64,000 nt of DNA from assembly GCF_014898055.3 (NCBI RefSeq), contig NW_023604295.1, forward strand, positions 72,132,301 to 72,196,300. The letters are read 5' to 3'. This DNA comes from Talpa occidentalis. Its lineage: Eukaryota > Chordata > Mammalia > Eulipotyphla > Talpidae. The notes under the pieces were generated by a model that was not told the DNA's origin, did not search any database, and saw only the letters and a list, made by a program, of their open reading frames with translations. This document shows, in pieces, positions 46,380-59,430 of the stretch. A program made the translations under genes and the position numbers. Position 1 is the stretch's first letter. Each line of letters opens with the position of its first letter.

Positions 46380-46695
46380 TGTATCTGCTTTGGGGCCTTA
46401 TAGGGCTAAGTCTCTACAAATACATATTTTCAAACCATGCACACCATCAGTGCCCCAGTAATCCTCCACCATGTTGCATTGAGCACCCTTCCTCTGCCTC
46501 TCCCACCCCACCTCCCTTTCCTTCTAGTTGCCCCAGTTCTACGGTAAGATGTCAAGAGCATATTATTAGTTTTGACGGAGCCTTTATTATGTTTCTATAT
46601 ATTCCACATATAAGTGAAACCATCTGGTATTTGTCTTTTCCTTCTCATTTATTTCACTTAGCACTGTTCCCTCCAGTCTATCTATGCAGTCCCAA
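46380..46695 (-). mobile_element. Ancient L1/half-LINE 3' end
   Basis: Shares with 7490-7650 the order ccccagttctacggtaagat, ctatatattccacatata, agtgaaaccatctggtattt and a C-rich patch. Same old LINE family, minus strand. Confidence 0.7.
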
Positions 46696-46917
46696 AAAGA
46701 AAAAGTTCACCTTTTTTATAGTTACATTTTTTTCACTTGTGATACAAAGTCTAAACTGCCTTCAAATACTACAGGCAACAAATTCCTAAACTTCAGGTCT
46801 CAAAACCATGAGTAGTTTTTATTTTCAACTTTACTGGCCAAGGTTCTTGGTGCTTGAAAATAGTCTTGATGGTGTATTTATTACACCTGCTATGCACATA
46901 GTCAGGGAAATGATGGG

Positions 46918-46936
46918 GGGGGAGAGAGGTGGGGGG

Positions 46937-46976
<40 letters not shown>
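46918..46976. repeat. (GA)n microsatellite with G-runs
   Basis: Two G-runs followed by about 18 GA units; one strand is wholly purine. Confidence 0.93.
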
Positions 46977-46978
<2 letters not shown>

Positions 46979-47039
46979 ATGGGAAGCAGAAACAGACTTA
47001 AGGTATTCAATATGTATTATACTTAAGCTATCTAATACA

Positions 47040-47480
47040 GCCCTGGAAGACCTGAGAGAGTGACTGTATGAGTTTCAAAACAGCAAAACAGTATCATCAT
47101 GAAAACTGCACTGCACAATACTGAAGATCTTTGCTCCTTTCTTGCAGTGTCACATGCAGGCAGAAATAAAGACACGAACAGAACTAGGTGACTTGCTTGT
47201 GTGTGTTAAACAATGCTGTCATGATGCACTTCCTGTATGTAGATCAGCTTGTAAGATATTCAAGTACTTGAAGTGTTACACACAAGTAAGTAATGCTAGT
47301 TGCTCTGATAAGATTTGATCAAATTATTGCCTTGAAGTTGTACTTTTTTGTTATTATGCGTGAGCATGTTGACATGAGGTGTGATAGGGCAGGAGTCATT
47401 GTGTCTCTGCTTGTGCTGGTAGGACATTATGTTCACATCATGTTTTTGAATTTCATTTACAGATAAGCACCATGAGTAAT
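47040..47480. other. Candidate conserved noncoding element or small noncoding exon
   Basis: Complex, repeat-free sequence. It contains an acceptor-like ctttgctcctttcttgcag ending at 47147 and a weak donor (ctag|gtgact) 40 nt later. Confidence 0.25.
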
Positions 47481-48164
47481 TGTAACATGAAGTGGTAAAT
47501 TACTTCTGATATATGAAAATAGAGAAACAAATTAAAAACATCATTCAACTGAAATTTTAGACTATTTTACAGCATGTGGGGTTTCCAAATGCACAAAGAA
47601 TAACCACTTGAAAAAATTTTGCACTAAGTCATTTTATGAAATTCTGTAACAAAAGATGGATGTTTCTACTAGTAATTGAATAACATATCATTCTACATAA
47701 CAGATATTTTAAGAATTTCATCATAAAAAATGTCATCATCCTACTAAGTAAGTGGGTGATGTTTCTAATTTATGTTATGCATTTGTAGGTTATATTTTAA
47801 CTGATATTTGGCTAAAAATTGTAATATATTTTATGGCTCTTCCCAACCAGATGGCAGGTGAAAAAAAGTCATGATAATTTAATTGAAAGTAAACATTTTT
47901 ACAAAGAGTTATAAAAATATTAACATTAAGTAGAGATTTTTTTAAAGACTTTATAACTATAACACATTTGGATCAGTAATTCTCAAACCAAGCCTATCAT
48001 GATGTGATTTCAGAAATTTCCCTTGTCTCACACTTTTCTTCTTCTTCTGAGTCTCTCTGCATTTGGACTAGGAAAAATGATTTTTTTTAAAATAAAGCTT
48101 CTTTGGAGACTTTGATAGTTCTTTCTTTCTTCACGTTTCTATAGAGTTCAGTTGTTCTTGTAGC

Positions 48165-48205
48165 TAGATGAGGAACTAGAGATCTAGAGAGTTAAGACAA
48201 ACATT
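48165..48205 (+). repeat. Possible MIR phrase
   Basis: agatgaggaactagagatct then agagagttaagaca resembles MIR gatgaggaaactgaggctcagagaggttaag. Confidence 0.3.
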
Positions 48206-50229
48206 CAAGAGGATATTAGAGCCCTCCCTGATAGCTCCTACTTCATTCCCTATCTCAGTCACTGCAGTTTCCCTGCAACTAAAAGTGCTCATAGATTTTG
48301 AGGGTGTATACTTGAAAAATAAAAACTAGCATATCACAGGATACTGACATGTGAATGGCAGAACCATTTTTTGTTGCTTTGCTTGTTTGTTTAAATATAT
48401 CAACCATGGGATTCACTTACATTTAAAAGATAGGAAGGTATTATAGGGTCTCATCTTGTCCTGTACCTATGGGATTTTCAATGTTACCTTGATATGAAAA
48501 GGCAGATTAAAATCATTGAAAAAATAAGTGAGATTTAATCACTCTGAGTTTATTGAGAGTTTTTATTTGCTATTGCTGGCAACATCTAATATTTCCATGC
48601 ATTTTTAACCCTCCCAATTTCTTGTGGTTTAGTGCAACTTCTATTAAGATGGAATTTAAAAACAGATTGCAGAGAAACCAAATGTTCTCTACATATTAAC
48701 AACTATAGTGGAAAATGATCTGTTGATATTATAGAATGCTTCATTAGCCAACAGAGATATATAAGTAGAATTTTGTCAGAGAATATCTAAAACAATCACA
48801 CAACATATGAAGAAAATTTGTTTAGCTTGATTGGCCATTAAGATGAGAACTTGGTCACTTTCATCAACCTCTCTGTTTCTCATAATTAAAATGGAATTAT
48901 AGTAATGCACAGGAATGACAGTGCTCAGGTCTTAGAACTGGCTGCAAGGAGTGCAAGATTGGCTCTGTGCCCAGATGCCACCCTTTGGATCCATCAGTGC
49001 ATTTGCATAAATCTTCTTTCAGGAGGTTTCCAGCAATGACTGACCCTAGCAGGGGTACGAGTACCCACCCATTCCTTCAGGATTTAGGACTTCACTCACT
49101 GGCAACTTTGGCTCATGGATTACCTTGTGGAACCGTTCTTAGAAGGATGCTCTGTCTGAGACTCTTCCAGCTCTATCTTCTTTGTTGATTATGACTCCCC
49201 CTCTTCTTTCACAGATGTCATCTCTGCTTTAAAGGGTGAAGGCTCTCCCTCCCTGGTGCTGCTTTCTCCCCTGTATTCCACAGGGACGTTTCCCTTCATA
49301 TATGCCTTTCACATCTAATTCCATCTTTTCACCCCCAAATAAGAATTTGAAAAAAATTATTAGTAAAACTATTTAGAATAATGCCTATGCATAGTAAACT
49401 ATACAGGTGTTTTATCATAAAAACACATGAATGCAACCATGAACAACTTTATTATATGTGGACGTATATATATGCATATAATACATTCTACAGAGAAATT
49501 AGATCTGTTGCTATTGAACCTAACAAAAAAATATCATTACTGGCTATTTTATTACCACTGTTATTTTGGGAATTGAGTTTCCAAATTCTGGAAGTAAAGA
49601 GTAAGTGATAAATTCATTCACTGAAAGAAGCAGTTATGTCATAACTACTTTAATTTCCTATAAAAGCCTTAAGCTAGTGTTGGGAAAAATAACCTGTAGA
49701 GCAAATACATTATAATCTCACAGCTTTCCATAGAAGTACTGTATTTAGAGGCACTGTTTTTTTTAGTTTGGTAGAAAATTAATTGACCATTTAGCATCAT
49801 TGACTTGATTCACATTAGGCTCTGTGTAATAATAAAACAAAGACTGTGGGAGCTTTAAAGAACTTTCACTTTGGAGGGGGAAAAGATAGAGATGCCTAGA
49901 GTTAAACAGTTATGTTTACAGAAGAATAAGTGATAATTAATACAAGGTAAAACTTATGTCTGCTTGTAGCCAATATAGTTCAATATATGTAGTTATTTAT
50001 TAAAGATCATTTATCCATAAAATTTTATTAAAAACATAAATTATCTCCTCAAAATAATGCTAAACAATTTACATAATTCTCATTAATTTATCAACAGTTG
50101 TTCTACAAATTCTACAAAACATTCATTGAATTTTCTTATGTAAAATTTGCAAATAAAATGAAAACAGTTTCTAATTCATCCAAGAGCTTTTCCTGTTGCT
50201 CATTTAGAATCTTATTAGTGAGTGGATAA

Positions 50230-50370
50230 CAAGATATTTAATTCTATGGGCTAAAGCAAGGTAAGAAAATTGGATTTGAGTACTGGCACTGCCATTTAGT
50301 AAATTCTGTGATGTCATGACATCACAGCTTATCTGAATAAACTTCTTATCTGTCCAATGATGAAATGTTT
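50230..50370 (-). repeat. MIR-type ancient SINE
   Basis: Phrases ggatttgagtactggcactg, ccatttagtaaattctgtga and acttcttatctgtccaatga match the MIR order (tctgccacttac, ...ctcatctgtaaaatg). The 22-bp palindrome at 50306-50327 lies in it. Confidence 0.7.
50306..50327. promoter_or_regulatory. Perfect 22-bp palindrome with two CRE-like cores
   Basis: Each half is ctgtgatgtca; the whole is self-complementary without a spacer. It contains tgatgtca and its complement tgacatca, both one base from the CREB/ATF site tgacgtca. Confidence 0.55.
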
Positions 50371-50971
50371 TAAGTATTAATGTTTATAGATATATAGATA
50401 TAAATTTATGTTACCTAGAAATGATACTCTTTTAAGCTTTTCTCTGTGTACATTAATTTTCATTTTTTCCCCACCCCACTACACCATTTACTATAAAATT
50501 GGTAGTTAATCCATCTAAAGCTGCTTCCAACTTAAATCTCACTTGGCTTAGGGTAATTAATCTTGTGTTGGCTTTAGCCTCATTACTCAAACTGATGGGG
50601 TTTTCAGTAGAGTGGAAAAGAGGGAATTGTGCTGAATGGAAAGAAAATGAAGGATTTGGGTCAATTTCTTGTTTCACAGGTCTTTTTAGTCTCATTGGTT
50701 TTGGATACTCTCCTCATAGCTCTCTGGGGCCTTATGTGCCCTCAAGAAAAGGGAACTTGATCAAGACATCTGGAGGAGACTATGGTTGCTGTCTCCCTCC
50801 GTTAGTACAGCCTGGATAAGGAGCCTCTGAGAATTAGAACTTGAAAAAGCAAATGAAAAAATAGATCCTACTGATTTTACTCATATCCAGAGACTTCACT
50901 GATCAACAAGGTATAAAATCCTAGTAGAAGAAGTAGAATTCAGCAGTAGAAGAAAAAAAGAGAAAAACAAA

Positions 50972-50996
50972 CAACAACAACAACAACAACAAAAAA
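50972..50996. repeat. (AAC)n microsatellite with A-run
   Basis: About seven AAC units before a poly(A) stretch. Confidence 0.9.
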
Positions 50997-52142
50997 AAAT
51001 AACTGGAAGAAAAGAAGAAGGAATCAAAATCAAGAAAGAACAAGGGGAAAGAACACTTTCCTTTGCTCATTTCTAATTTGAGGATCTGAGAGGAGATCAC
51101 ACCAACAGGGATGGACAATATCACTTTCACTGCTAGCTCTGCAGATTCCTTGGTTTCTACAATTTCCTCCTTTATTTGTGAACTCATACTGGTAAGAATA
51201 ATTCCATAAAAAATAAATGTCAATTTGTTTAAACTGCTCATATGGTTTGGATTTTCATGAAAGAACATGGAATTTTGTATACAAATCTTGAGGTGATAAT
51301 TGATAGAACAGAATATTGATAAGTATAGGCAAACTTACCATGCGCATAATATTGACAATGAATGTGTAATATTCTCAATGAATGTAGGATGAAAACTATT
51401 GATGGAAAAGTTGATGCTGACATATTATATAGTTGTGCCCAAAGACAGACAGTAACAAAGCTTAGATAAAAATCCTCATACATGTCTATTTTATTATATC
51501 TCAAAAATTTCAAATAATTTAATTACTTCAAAAGGTACAATACTCACTTTCAAACTCTAGGAGCTCATTCTGAAGGTGAAAACATAAATTCTTATCCTCA
51601 TTCTCCTTAAACTTCCATTTCCATCCTTAACACCCATAGTTATCCTTGTATTTCTGTTCTCTTTATTAAAATAGAAAAGCAAACAAAGAAGATTCTCCTT
51701 ATGTTCTTATCATCAAAACTACCAACTATGGGCTCTTATTCTTATACTCTTCCATTTCCCATGTACATTCATTATATTTTAACCATTTCCATTTGTGGCT
51801 TTCTTATGAATTTCTCTCTATATCACCTTCTCTACTCATAATATTACCCTCTCTGCTCAATGTGATTAAATTGTATTTCTCATTTTTTTCATCCTTCATT
51901 TCAGTAAACATCATTAAAAGTGTTACTATGAAGTCTTCTTCCAGTCCTTTGGTTAACTGTGTTGTATTGTGGATTTTTTCCAGATTTTTTTTTCTTGATT
52001 CAGTCAATTTGGTGTGAATTCCTTTGCCCCCTCATTCTGTTTGCTGTTCTGTGATCATGTCTACAGATTTAAGTTAGGCTTGTTTCCTTCTCAGTTCTAT
52101 TGTGATAATTTTGTGTTAGAATTGAAGGTCACAGGTATTATT

Positions 52143-52410
52143 TTTTTTAAAGATTTATTTGTTTATGCATACAAGAACTGGGATGTGACCCAGAGGTGTG
52201 GAAGGTGAAAGGATTCACCAGAGAGAGTGGGGAGCAGAACAGGCAGATGTACTGATATACACTGCTAAGGGTAGCAGTGGGTGAGACAGGAGAGGTCTGC
52301 TGTACCATGTGGGTCAGCTTCCTGGCTGGCGGGGGATCTAACACATGCTGCAGTGTCTGCCAGTAGCTTGATAATGCTGTCTTTAACCCCTGTACCATCA
52401 CAGAGGCCCC
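52143..52410 (-). mobile_element. tRNA-derived SINE, group B
   Basis: Perfect 19-bp TSD gaaggtcacaggtattatt at 52124-52142 and 52411-52429. Confidence 0.97.
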
Positions 52411-52429
52411 GAAGGTCACAGGTATTATT

Positions 52430-53250
52430 GATATAGTGTTTTGGCTTTGGATTCTATATGTTCTGCTGCTGTATTTGTTGAAACCTCAAGAGTCAGTGTG
52501 GAGTGATGATCCAACAACCCAACCTATAGAGTGAGGGTCAGAGGTGTAGGGGTTATGAAGTTTTTTGCTGTATATTTCCAGGAGCTTATGCCTCCTTCAG
52601 TCCTGTAGCCACTTTAGCTGAGGATGGTATCAGTAATCAACAGTCATATGAAGAGAAACCTCAGGTGAGGTCCCAGACAAAGGAGCTTCTGTTTTCTTGG
52701 AACTTGGGTCTGGCAAAGCAGCATGTGGAGGTATGCTGGTTCCCCAAACTGGAAATTCTTCCAGAAGCAGAAACTTCTTAAAGATAGGACTGACTTATTA
52801 CTTTGTCCAACCAGAACTTTGTTTTTGTCATAAAAATAGTTATGAAATTTCCAATCCCATTTCATTTTGTCTAGTACCGCTTGTTTCATGCATTGGATAT
52901 TTCTTCTAATTTATAAAATGGGGAAATATCTTTGGGGACTAGGACAGAGATTTGGCTGCTATTGGTTCCTTTAAGAGCAGATTTCCTCACAGAAATATCA
53001 AGATTCTATCTATGATTGCCTAGTCAATTTAGACTTCCCTGTAAGCTTAAAAACTAAGCAGCAGGTGAAAATATACCATATAGCAATTCTTGGATATGCG
53101 GGTATAAATTTAATTTGCCTCTGGTGAAAACAAGAAAGTAATGTTGCTTCCTTAATTTTTCAAAGTCATAAGCAACACTAAAAGCATATCTGCTATTATT
53201 GTAAATATTGGTTTGGGTTGTGTGAATGTGTACGAGTCAACCTGTTGTTG
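52430..53250. other. Unassigned DNA
   Basis: Moderate-complexity sequence; 52430-52700 has a texture like a decayed LINE 5' region but I cannot place it. No gene. Confidence 0.4.
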
Positions 53251-53257
53251 AAAGGCA

Positions 53258-53511
53258 GGGCCTCCCTGGTGGCACAGGGTTAAAAACACAGCACTGTCAT
53301 GCTATTGCCAGCCACTGCAGCACAACTTTGCTCCGGTGGCCAGGGAGCAACCCATCTGCTACAGCAGACCACTCCTGCCTTGCCCACTGCAGTGTATTTC
53401 AGTACTTCTGCCTGTTCTGTTCCCCATTCTCTCTGGTGAATCCTCTCACCCCCCATCACCTCTGGCTTACACCCCAGTTCTTGTATGCATAAATAAATAA
53501 ATCTTTAAAAA
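53258..53511 (+). mobile_element. tRNA-derived SINE, group B
   Basis: Full-length plus copy with a slightly shortened middle. Short TSD aaaggca at 53251-53257 and 53512-53518. Confidence 0.95.
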
Positions 53512-53518
53512 AAAGGCA

Positions 53519-55756
53519 AGTGTACTGCTCCAGCTATGTCAAAAGTGGATATTATATATGTGGTACAACATCTACCATTTTTTATCTGTCAAATATGAAT
53601 GAAGATATATCATCACTACCTAGAGGATTTTCTTGGAGATACGAGTATCAAGAGGTGATCTGTTATTGTCAGGAAGTTGTGAGGGACTTCAGTGGCAAAT
53701 GGGAAGAAGACTGAATGCATTAAGGTTATTATCATGTGAAATAGTTACATGGGAAGTAAAAACATTTAAAAAAAGAAATTCTCTGTAAAACTTTTAATAC
53801 TTTGAAATAGGTGTTGTTTTATATTATTTAGGTTAAGTATCAAAGTATAATTCTAATATAAATAAGGATAAGGATTTATTCCAAATCTAGAGGGAATTTT
53901 GGCTTAAGAGAGGCAAAGAGCCAGACTCCTAACATTCCTGTTACAATATTTTTTTAAGTTATTAAAAAATTAAATACAATCGGGATAAATCAACAAAATG
54001 GAATAAAATTTTGAAAAAAGAACTAGCTGCTTGTCTAGAATATCCTCAGAAATTCCAGTACCTTTGTAGTGAAGGTGTTCAGAACAGGCCTCCATAATAT
54101 TCTCAGAACTGACTTCCACAGGAATTGCTGCTTTGGCAAGTAATTACTTGGAGCTGAGGTCAGTTGAAGTTTTTGTCCTTCTCCTAATCAGGAAAGCCAT
54201 TTCCATTACTTTAATCACCTGGACAAATGAATAAGGATATTATCCAGATGTACAATTATTTGTAGAAATGACCTCTCTGAAACATTTAGCTCTATTTGTT
54301 AGTAGACACAAGTTAACCCCCCATCATGTGTAGTCCTGCTCCTCTCCCCTTGATGACCAGCCTCTTACCCTTTACCTTACTTCAAGAGAAAAGTCCCCTT
54401 CTCCCCAACTAAAAATGGACTCTTTCCTATCTGTGTAATTTCCAGGTGCATGTCTTATTTGATCTTTTTCTTCTGTCAATCTACCTCATGGTAGTTTGAT
54501 TATTCAGCCATTCTGAGAAGAACCCAGTGGGTGAGGGACATTTTCCCACTGCCCCCCTATGGTAGATGCTGCCTTTGCACCGGCTGGCATGACAGCAGTG
54601 GTATAACATACACTGCAGTTGCACTAACAACAACACACATATCCCCCTTTAACATTTGCTCAGAGTAAATCAGTAGAATCAGGAGAGAATATAAACTCTA
54701 CCAAAGTAAGTTTACTTACATTTTGTATAGAATTGTTAACAGATATAATTTTTGATCCTCATTTTGATAGTTATAGATTGTTGCAGGGAAGCAAAGATCT
54801 GCCACCCCAAAATGCATCTTCTTCTGGCAGAAGTCTTTGGAAGGGGCTCTGAAGGCTAACTTGCAATTTGCCTTGATAATTCTATGTAAATTTTGCTCTG
54901 TAAGCACCTAATTTCCCTATCTCTTTTTGCCTGCCTTTTGTTTACTCTGCTTCCCTTGGAAAATTCCATAATTGGGCCTCCCTTTTTTTTCCCAACCTCC
55001 CTTGTCTTAGGTTACCTATATATAATTAAGTGTAGGTCAGGTTATTTTTGCATTTATAATGTGGAGTTTTTTTCCCCAGAATTATCAGTATGTCTCTTCA
55101 ATAAGTGTCACCTTAGTATTAGGGTACTATAGATAATGGAGACCTTGTGGCTCCCAGGAAGCCTATTAGCATTACTTAAACAATGCAGACTATTTTAAAT
55201 TAGAGCAGTGAATGACCTAAAGGCTCCAGAGAAGCTTTGTCCTTAGTTCAGTCATTTGCCATTTTCCTAATCAAAAATCACATGCTCTCCCAATTTTATA
55301 AACTAGAAGTTTTTCTCATGCTATTGTGAGGGCAAGGGAATACAATTCTACTATATACATGGGAGGAAGTGAATACTAAAACATTAATAAACGACACTAG
55401 TACTTGTCACACTATGAAATGCAAGAAAAGTAGTCACTGCACTTCTCTCTGGTATTCTTCCTTGACTCCAACTTCTAGAATTAGTTATGTATTTGTAATA
55501 GACTATCATTAAGGTGATTATATGTTTCATTTACTCCTTAAATGATAGACAAGGTAATTTGGAATATTTGTTGTCTTATCATATTTGTTTCAATTCTTCA
55601 CTTGGACCCATTCACAGTAGAGGTTATATCTTCTTATCTAATGTATCTTTATAGATAATACAGGCTCCCTGTGAATTACTTCTGATATTACCCTATCTTC
55701 AAATGAGCATTTAACAATTATACAAGCATATAAGCACAGACTATCATCTATTTTGT
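53519..55756. other. Unique and unassigned DNA, no gene seen
   Basis: A pyrimidine-rich stretch at 54300-54560 and another at 54890-55100 might be decayed LTR or LINE, but no family could be named. The remainder is AT-rich. Confidence 0.4.
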
Positions 55757-55773
55757 CTCTGCTAGGGTGACTT

Positions 55774-56044
55774 TTTAAAGAAAATATTTATTTATGCATA
55801 CAAGAGCTGGGGTACAGGCCAGAGATGCCGGGGTAGGGGGGAGTGAGAGGATTCACCAGAGACAGAATGGGGAACAGAACAGGCAGACTGAAATACACTG
55901 CTGAGGGGAGCAGCTGGCGAGACAGGAGAGGGCTGTTTCGCCATGCAGGTTTCTCTCTGGCAGGCCAGGGATCGAACTCGTGCTGCAGAGGCTGGGGATT
56001 ACTTCATAGTGTGGTGCTTAACCCCTTGCACCACCAGAGAGACC
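55774..56044 (-). mobile_element. tRNA-derived SINE, group B
   Basis: Perfect 17-bp TSD ctctgctagggtgactt at 55757-55773 and 56045-56061. Confidence 0.97.
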
Positions 56045-56061
56045 CTCTGCTAGGGTGACTT

Positions 56062-58541
56062 ATTCACCTACAAAATATCTGTTAGTAGACAAATTCTTGG
56101 GCTTTGGGATTTTCTTCCTCTCATTGAATTGACAGGAGAAATTTAGAAAACTTGAATATCCAACCCAGTTTTCCATTAACATCTATGATGAAAATATCAG
56201 TAATACCTGCAATTTTTCTTCTTATTTTGTACTCCATGGTTTTCTTCCTTACTTCCTCAAGATGCTGTTTAGTGAAGTCCATGATGAGTCTCAGAAATAG
56301 ACAGTGTATATTTTTACTAAGCACCCCAGTTAATATGTCACATTAAAGAAACAGCAAACTAGATAACTTGGGCAGTTTTAATTCATTTTTAATAATGCCA
56401 TTCATATACTTAATAAAGAAAAAACTATCAATTTTCAAATAACATTCTAAGTTTAAGAACAGTCTCTTTCCTACTCAAGGTAAAAGATTAAAAACACTGA
56501 GATTATGCCTTTCAGAGTTTCTCATGTTACTAAAGATTAAAAACTATTTTTTTAATATAAAGTGGCACAAATCAACTCTGATCATAGCAGAGATGCTCCA
56601 TAACAAATCTAAATGTGCATTCAGTGGTGTAACTTTTCCCATTTAAGAGTATGTGGACATTCATGGACATGAAAAGATTTTGTATTTAACCTGTCATAAT
56701 TTAGTAGAATAAGTATAACTTCTATGTGTAATTATACCATTCAAAGTACATTATGACAGTTTATTTTAAGCAGAAAAAATTGTAGTTCCAAATTATTATT
56801 TTTATTTTGGTTTATTTATTCACCTAGAGATAAATAACATGGAGTGGTACCCTGCAATTTCTTTAAAAGTAGATCTTATATGTAATTTAATATTTCTGCC
56901 TTCCTAAGAAATGTTGCCTCTTGCTAAATTTGACATTATTGAAATCGGTGATTTGGGTATTAGTAAAGTTTATTAAATAGTTCATCTTCTCTTGTGATGG
57001 TAAATTTTATGGAAAAATTATACTACAAAGAAAGGTCAGCTCAGCAACTCTTAACCATAGAGCTTGGTGAAATTTCACACTATGAAACACAACTGCATAA
57101 TTAACATCAATCCCACAGAGAAAAATATTAAATGCACCCAGAAATCCCACTCAACACTCTTTTGGTCAACACCTCTCAAGGGAAAACACCCTTTTGACTT
57201 TCAATACAATATATTAATAGAGTAGTAAAATACTAAACTTGAAAAAATAAGTTTCAGGTTATTCTGGGGAAAGGCTCACTAAATATAAACCAATGATTGT
57301 ATGAATAACTAGATAAGAGGAACATGAAAGGAAAGCTGACATAAAGGGCAAGTTGAACTTGAAGAGAGCAAAAAAAAAAAAAATTCTATTTATTCTCATG
57401 GGGAGGTATAGGATGTCAAATGACCAAATTACTTTTGAAAAAGTGGTCCATAGGTTAGGTTATAATAAGTTCAGTCTCAATTTTACAGTGCCATTTATTT
57501 CCTCAGGGTAGCAAAAAACAAGGACAGTTTTTAGCAAAACTAATAATGCTTAAGGAACAAATCCTTCCTGCTCAAGCTGTTAGGGGATACAGATGGCATG
57601 GTGCAGATAAACGCAATTTTAACCTTGCATTTTTCAAGGTTTTATCAGCTATTACACTCATCTATGCTTTGGGGGAGTTCATTCTCTGAGAGCATAATAC
57701 TAAAGATTTGCCTCCCTAATATTCTGGTCCATCTAATAGAGAAATTAGAGCCACTATTAGTCTGGAAAGAGCTTTGCAGAGTGAGTCGTTTAACGTCTAA
57801 AGCTATAAAACCTTTTGCCCAGATGGATGATGGTATACATGTTGGCCAGTTTTCCAAAGTATGACTGATTCAGCTGGAACCTTTACTGAGTGGTTTTCTA
57901 TTTTAAATCTCAGCAGGAAGGTCGTGCTCATGGATAAGAGTGTCTAAACGTAGTGATTCAGGACACATATGGAGAACGCACAGGCACAGAGCAAGGTTCT
58001 CTCTGATGCTGGTTCAGCCTTTAACTTCATCATTCTAGCCCTGGGCAACTTCCCTGGGAATACTTTCAATTAGTTGAAGATATTTGAACAAATGTGTTGA
58101 TTGAGTTTAACTTATAATGCTCAGATTCGTGTTTCTGCTCGTGTTCTTGCTGCTGAGGTACAATTTGGACTTTACTCCCTCATTTGAAACTGTTTTTGCT
58201 GATTCTGATCTGAGTAAAACTCTAACAGTGGTGATCAGAGGCATTGGTTTCTGTCTGGTCTATACTAGCAAACCAGTTGTTCGTTTTGAAAATAGAACTG
58301 GCTGCTGACTCATTCCTTTTACACTCAGCATTTATCTTCTCGCCCCTGAATTCATTTTGATACTATTTTGTATTTTGTATTTTTGTGACTCTTTCATTAG
58401 ATTATCATTTTCTTTGATATTTGAGAGTTATTTTAAGGTTGTTGGGTGGATGTAAATGACAAAATGCATAAAACAATTTAGACTCCATGTCAAAAAGTAC
58501 TGTTTTTTTTTCCTTTGTATTGCACTAATTTTTCCTAAGAA
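56062..58541. other. 2.5 kb of unique DNA, no confirmed gene
   Basis: No transposon recognised. The block at 57590-58080 is listed separately. Elsewhere AT-rich with short chance frames. Confidence 0.5.
57590..58080. other. Candidate conserved noncoding element
   Basis: Non-repetitive, balanced composition, and open on both strands (57598-57864 plus, 57645-57857 minus), which argues against either being coding. Texture resembles a conserved regulatory block. Confidence 0.27.
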
Positions 58542-58557
58542 CCGACATTTATTGTTT

Positions 58558-58890
58558 ATTTATTTTATTTATTTTTTTATTTTTATAGAGGCATGTTTTA
58601 TTTATTTATTTGTTTGTTTGTTTGTTTGTTTGTTTTGTTTATGCATGCACCGCGTACAGTCATAAGCGCGGGAGGGTGAGAGAATTCACCAGAGCCAGAG
58701 CAGGGAGCAGAGCAGGCAGAAGGACCGAAGCACACTGCTGAGGGGAGCAGCGGGCGGCAGGAGAGGTCTGCGCACCATGTGGGACCCTCCTCCGGTGGCC
58801 GGGGAGCAGCCGGGGATCGAACTGGTGCCGCAGAGGCCGCTGGCAGCTTCGCAACCCAGCGCTCAACCGCTGCGCCACTGGGGAGGCTCC
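58558..58890 (-). mobile_element. tRNA-derived SINE, subgroup A2
   Basis: TSD ccgacatttattgtt (from 58542) and ccggcatttattgtt (from 58891). Shows tatagaggcatgt (58584-58596) in the tail, then TTTA/TTTG repeats, and the central insertion ggagcagccgggg (about 58804-58816). High CpG retention. Confidence 0.97.
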
Positions 58891-59199
58891 CCGGCATTTA
58901 TTGTTAATCCTCTGGATCACCAGGATGCATTTTATGCATTTGGCCAGGATGCATAAAATAACTCTCCAATATCAAAGAAAATTATAATCTAATGAGTGAT
59001 TCTCCAAGTCAGTGAGTTCGATTAAAATTATCATAATTAATTACATCACCAACATTTTGTGTGTAAAGTATTGGTGGTATGAATCTGGACAGGTATTTTC
59101 TGTTGACTTGATTTTAAAAAAAAAATTCTACTTTGATTTTCTACCCACAGACATATGATTATCAAGTCAGATGCTCTATAACATTATGAGAGACCTTAC

Positions 59200-59430
59200 A
59201 GGGTGATGGCTAAAAGAAGATCACTACAGTTAGACTGTCTGTGTTTAAATTCTTGAGCTAATATTTACTATTTTCCTACATTGAATATTAACTCCTTATC
59301 TCTAAACCAATGATACTAAGGTAATTGTTATTAAGTTATAGCACTTTATAAAAATTGGATGAACAAATTAATGGGTCTATTTTGCTTAGAGCATAGCTTA
59401 ACATATATTAAGCCCTTGAATATATATTTT
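59200..59430 (+). repeat. MIR-type ancient SINE
   Basis: Phrases tgatggctaaaag, cagttagactgtctgtgttt aaat, aactccttatctctaaacc, and agagcatagcttaacatata match MIR order from 5' to 3'. Confidence 0.72.

Larger units (their letters stand above)
46696..52123. other. 5.4 kb of SINE-free unique DNA, no confirmed gene
   Basis: Part of the longest SINE-free interval. Includes a GA microsatellite (46918-46976), a conserved-looking block (47040-47480), a possible MIR phrase at 48165-48205, a GC-richer unassigned patch (48930-49320), a MIR with a perfect palindrome (50230-50370), an (AAC)n run (50972-50996) and a T-rich, possibly decayed LINE segment (51620-52120). Short open stretches have no domains. 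Confidence 0.5.

Noticed and set aside
46918..46976. Regular repeat resembling an array
   Set aside because: Simple GA microsatellite; there are no spacers or direct repeats of CRISPR type anywhere in the window.
47148..47187. 40-nt exon between an acceptor-like and donor-like site
   Set aside because: The donor (gtgact) is weak and the exon very short; kept only as part of a low-confidence block.
54890..55100. Possible endogenous retroviral LTR
   Set aside because: Pyrimidine-rich texture only; no paired LTR, primer-binding site, TG...CA ends or TSD found.
57598..57864. 88-codon plus frame as a gene
   Set aside because: The opposite strand is open over the same bases, and there are no splice or promoter signals and no domain.
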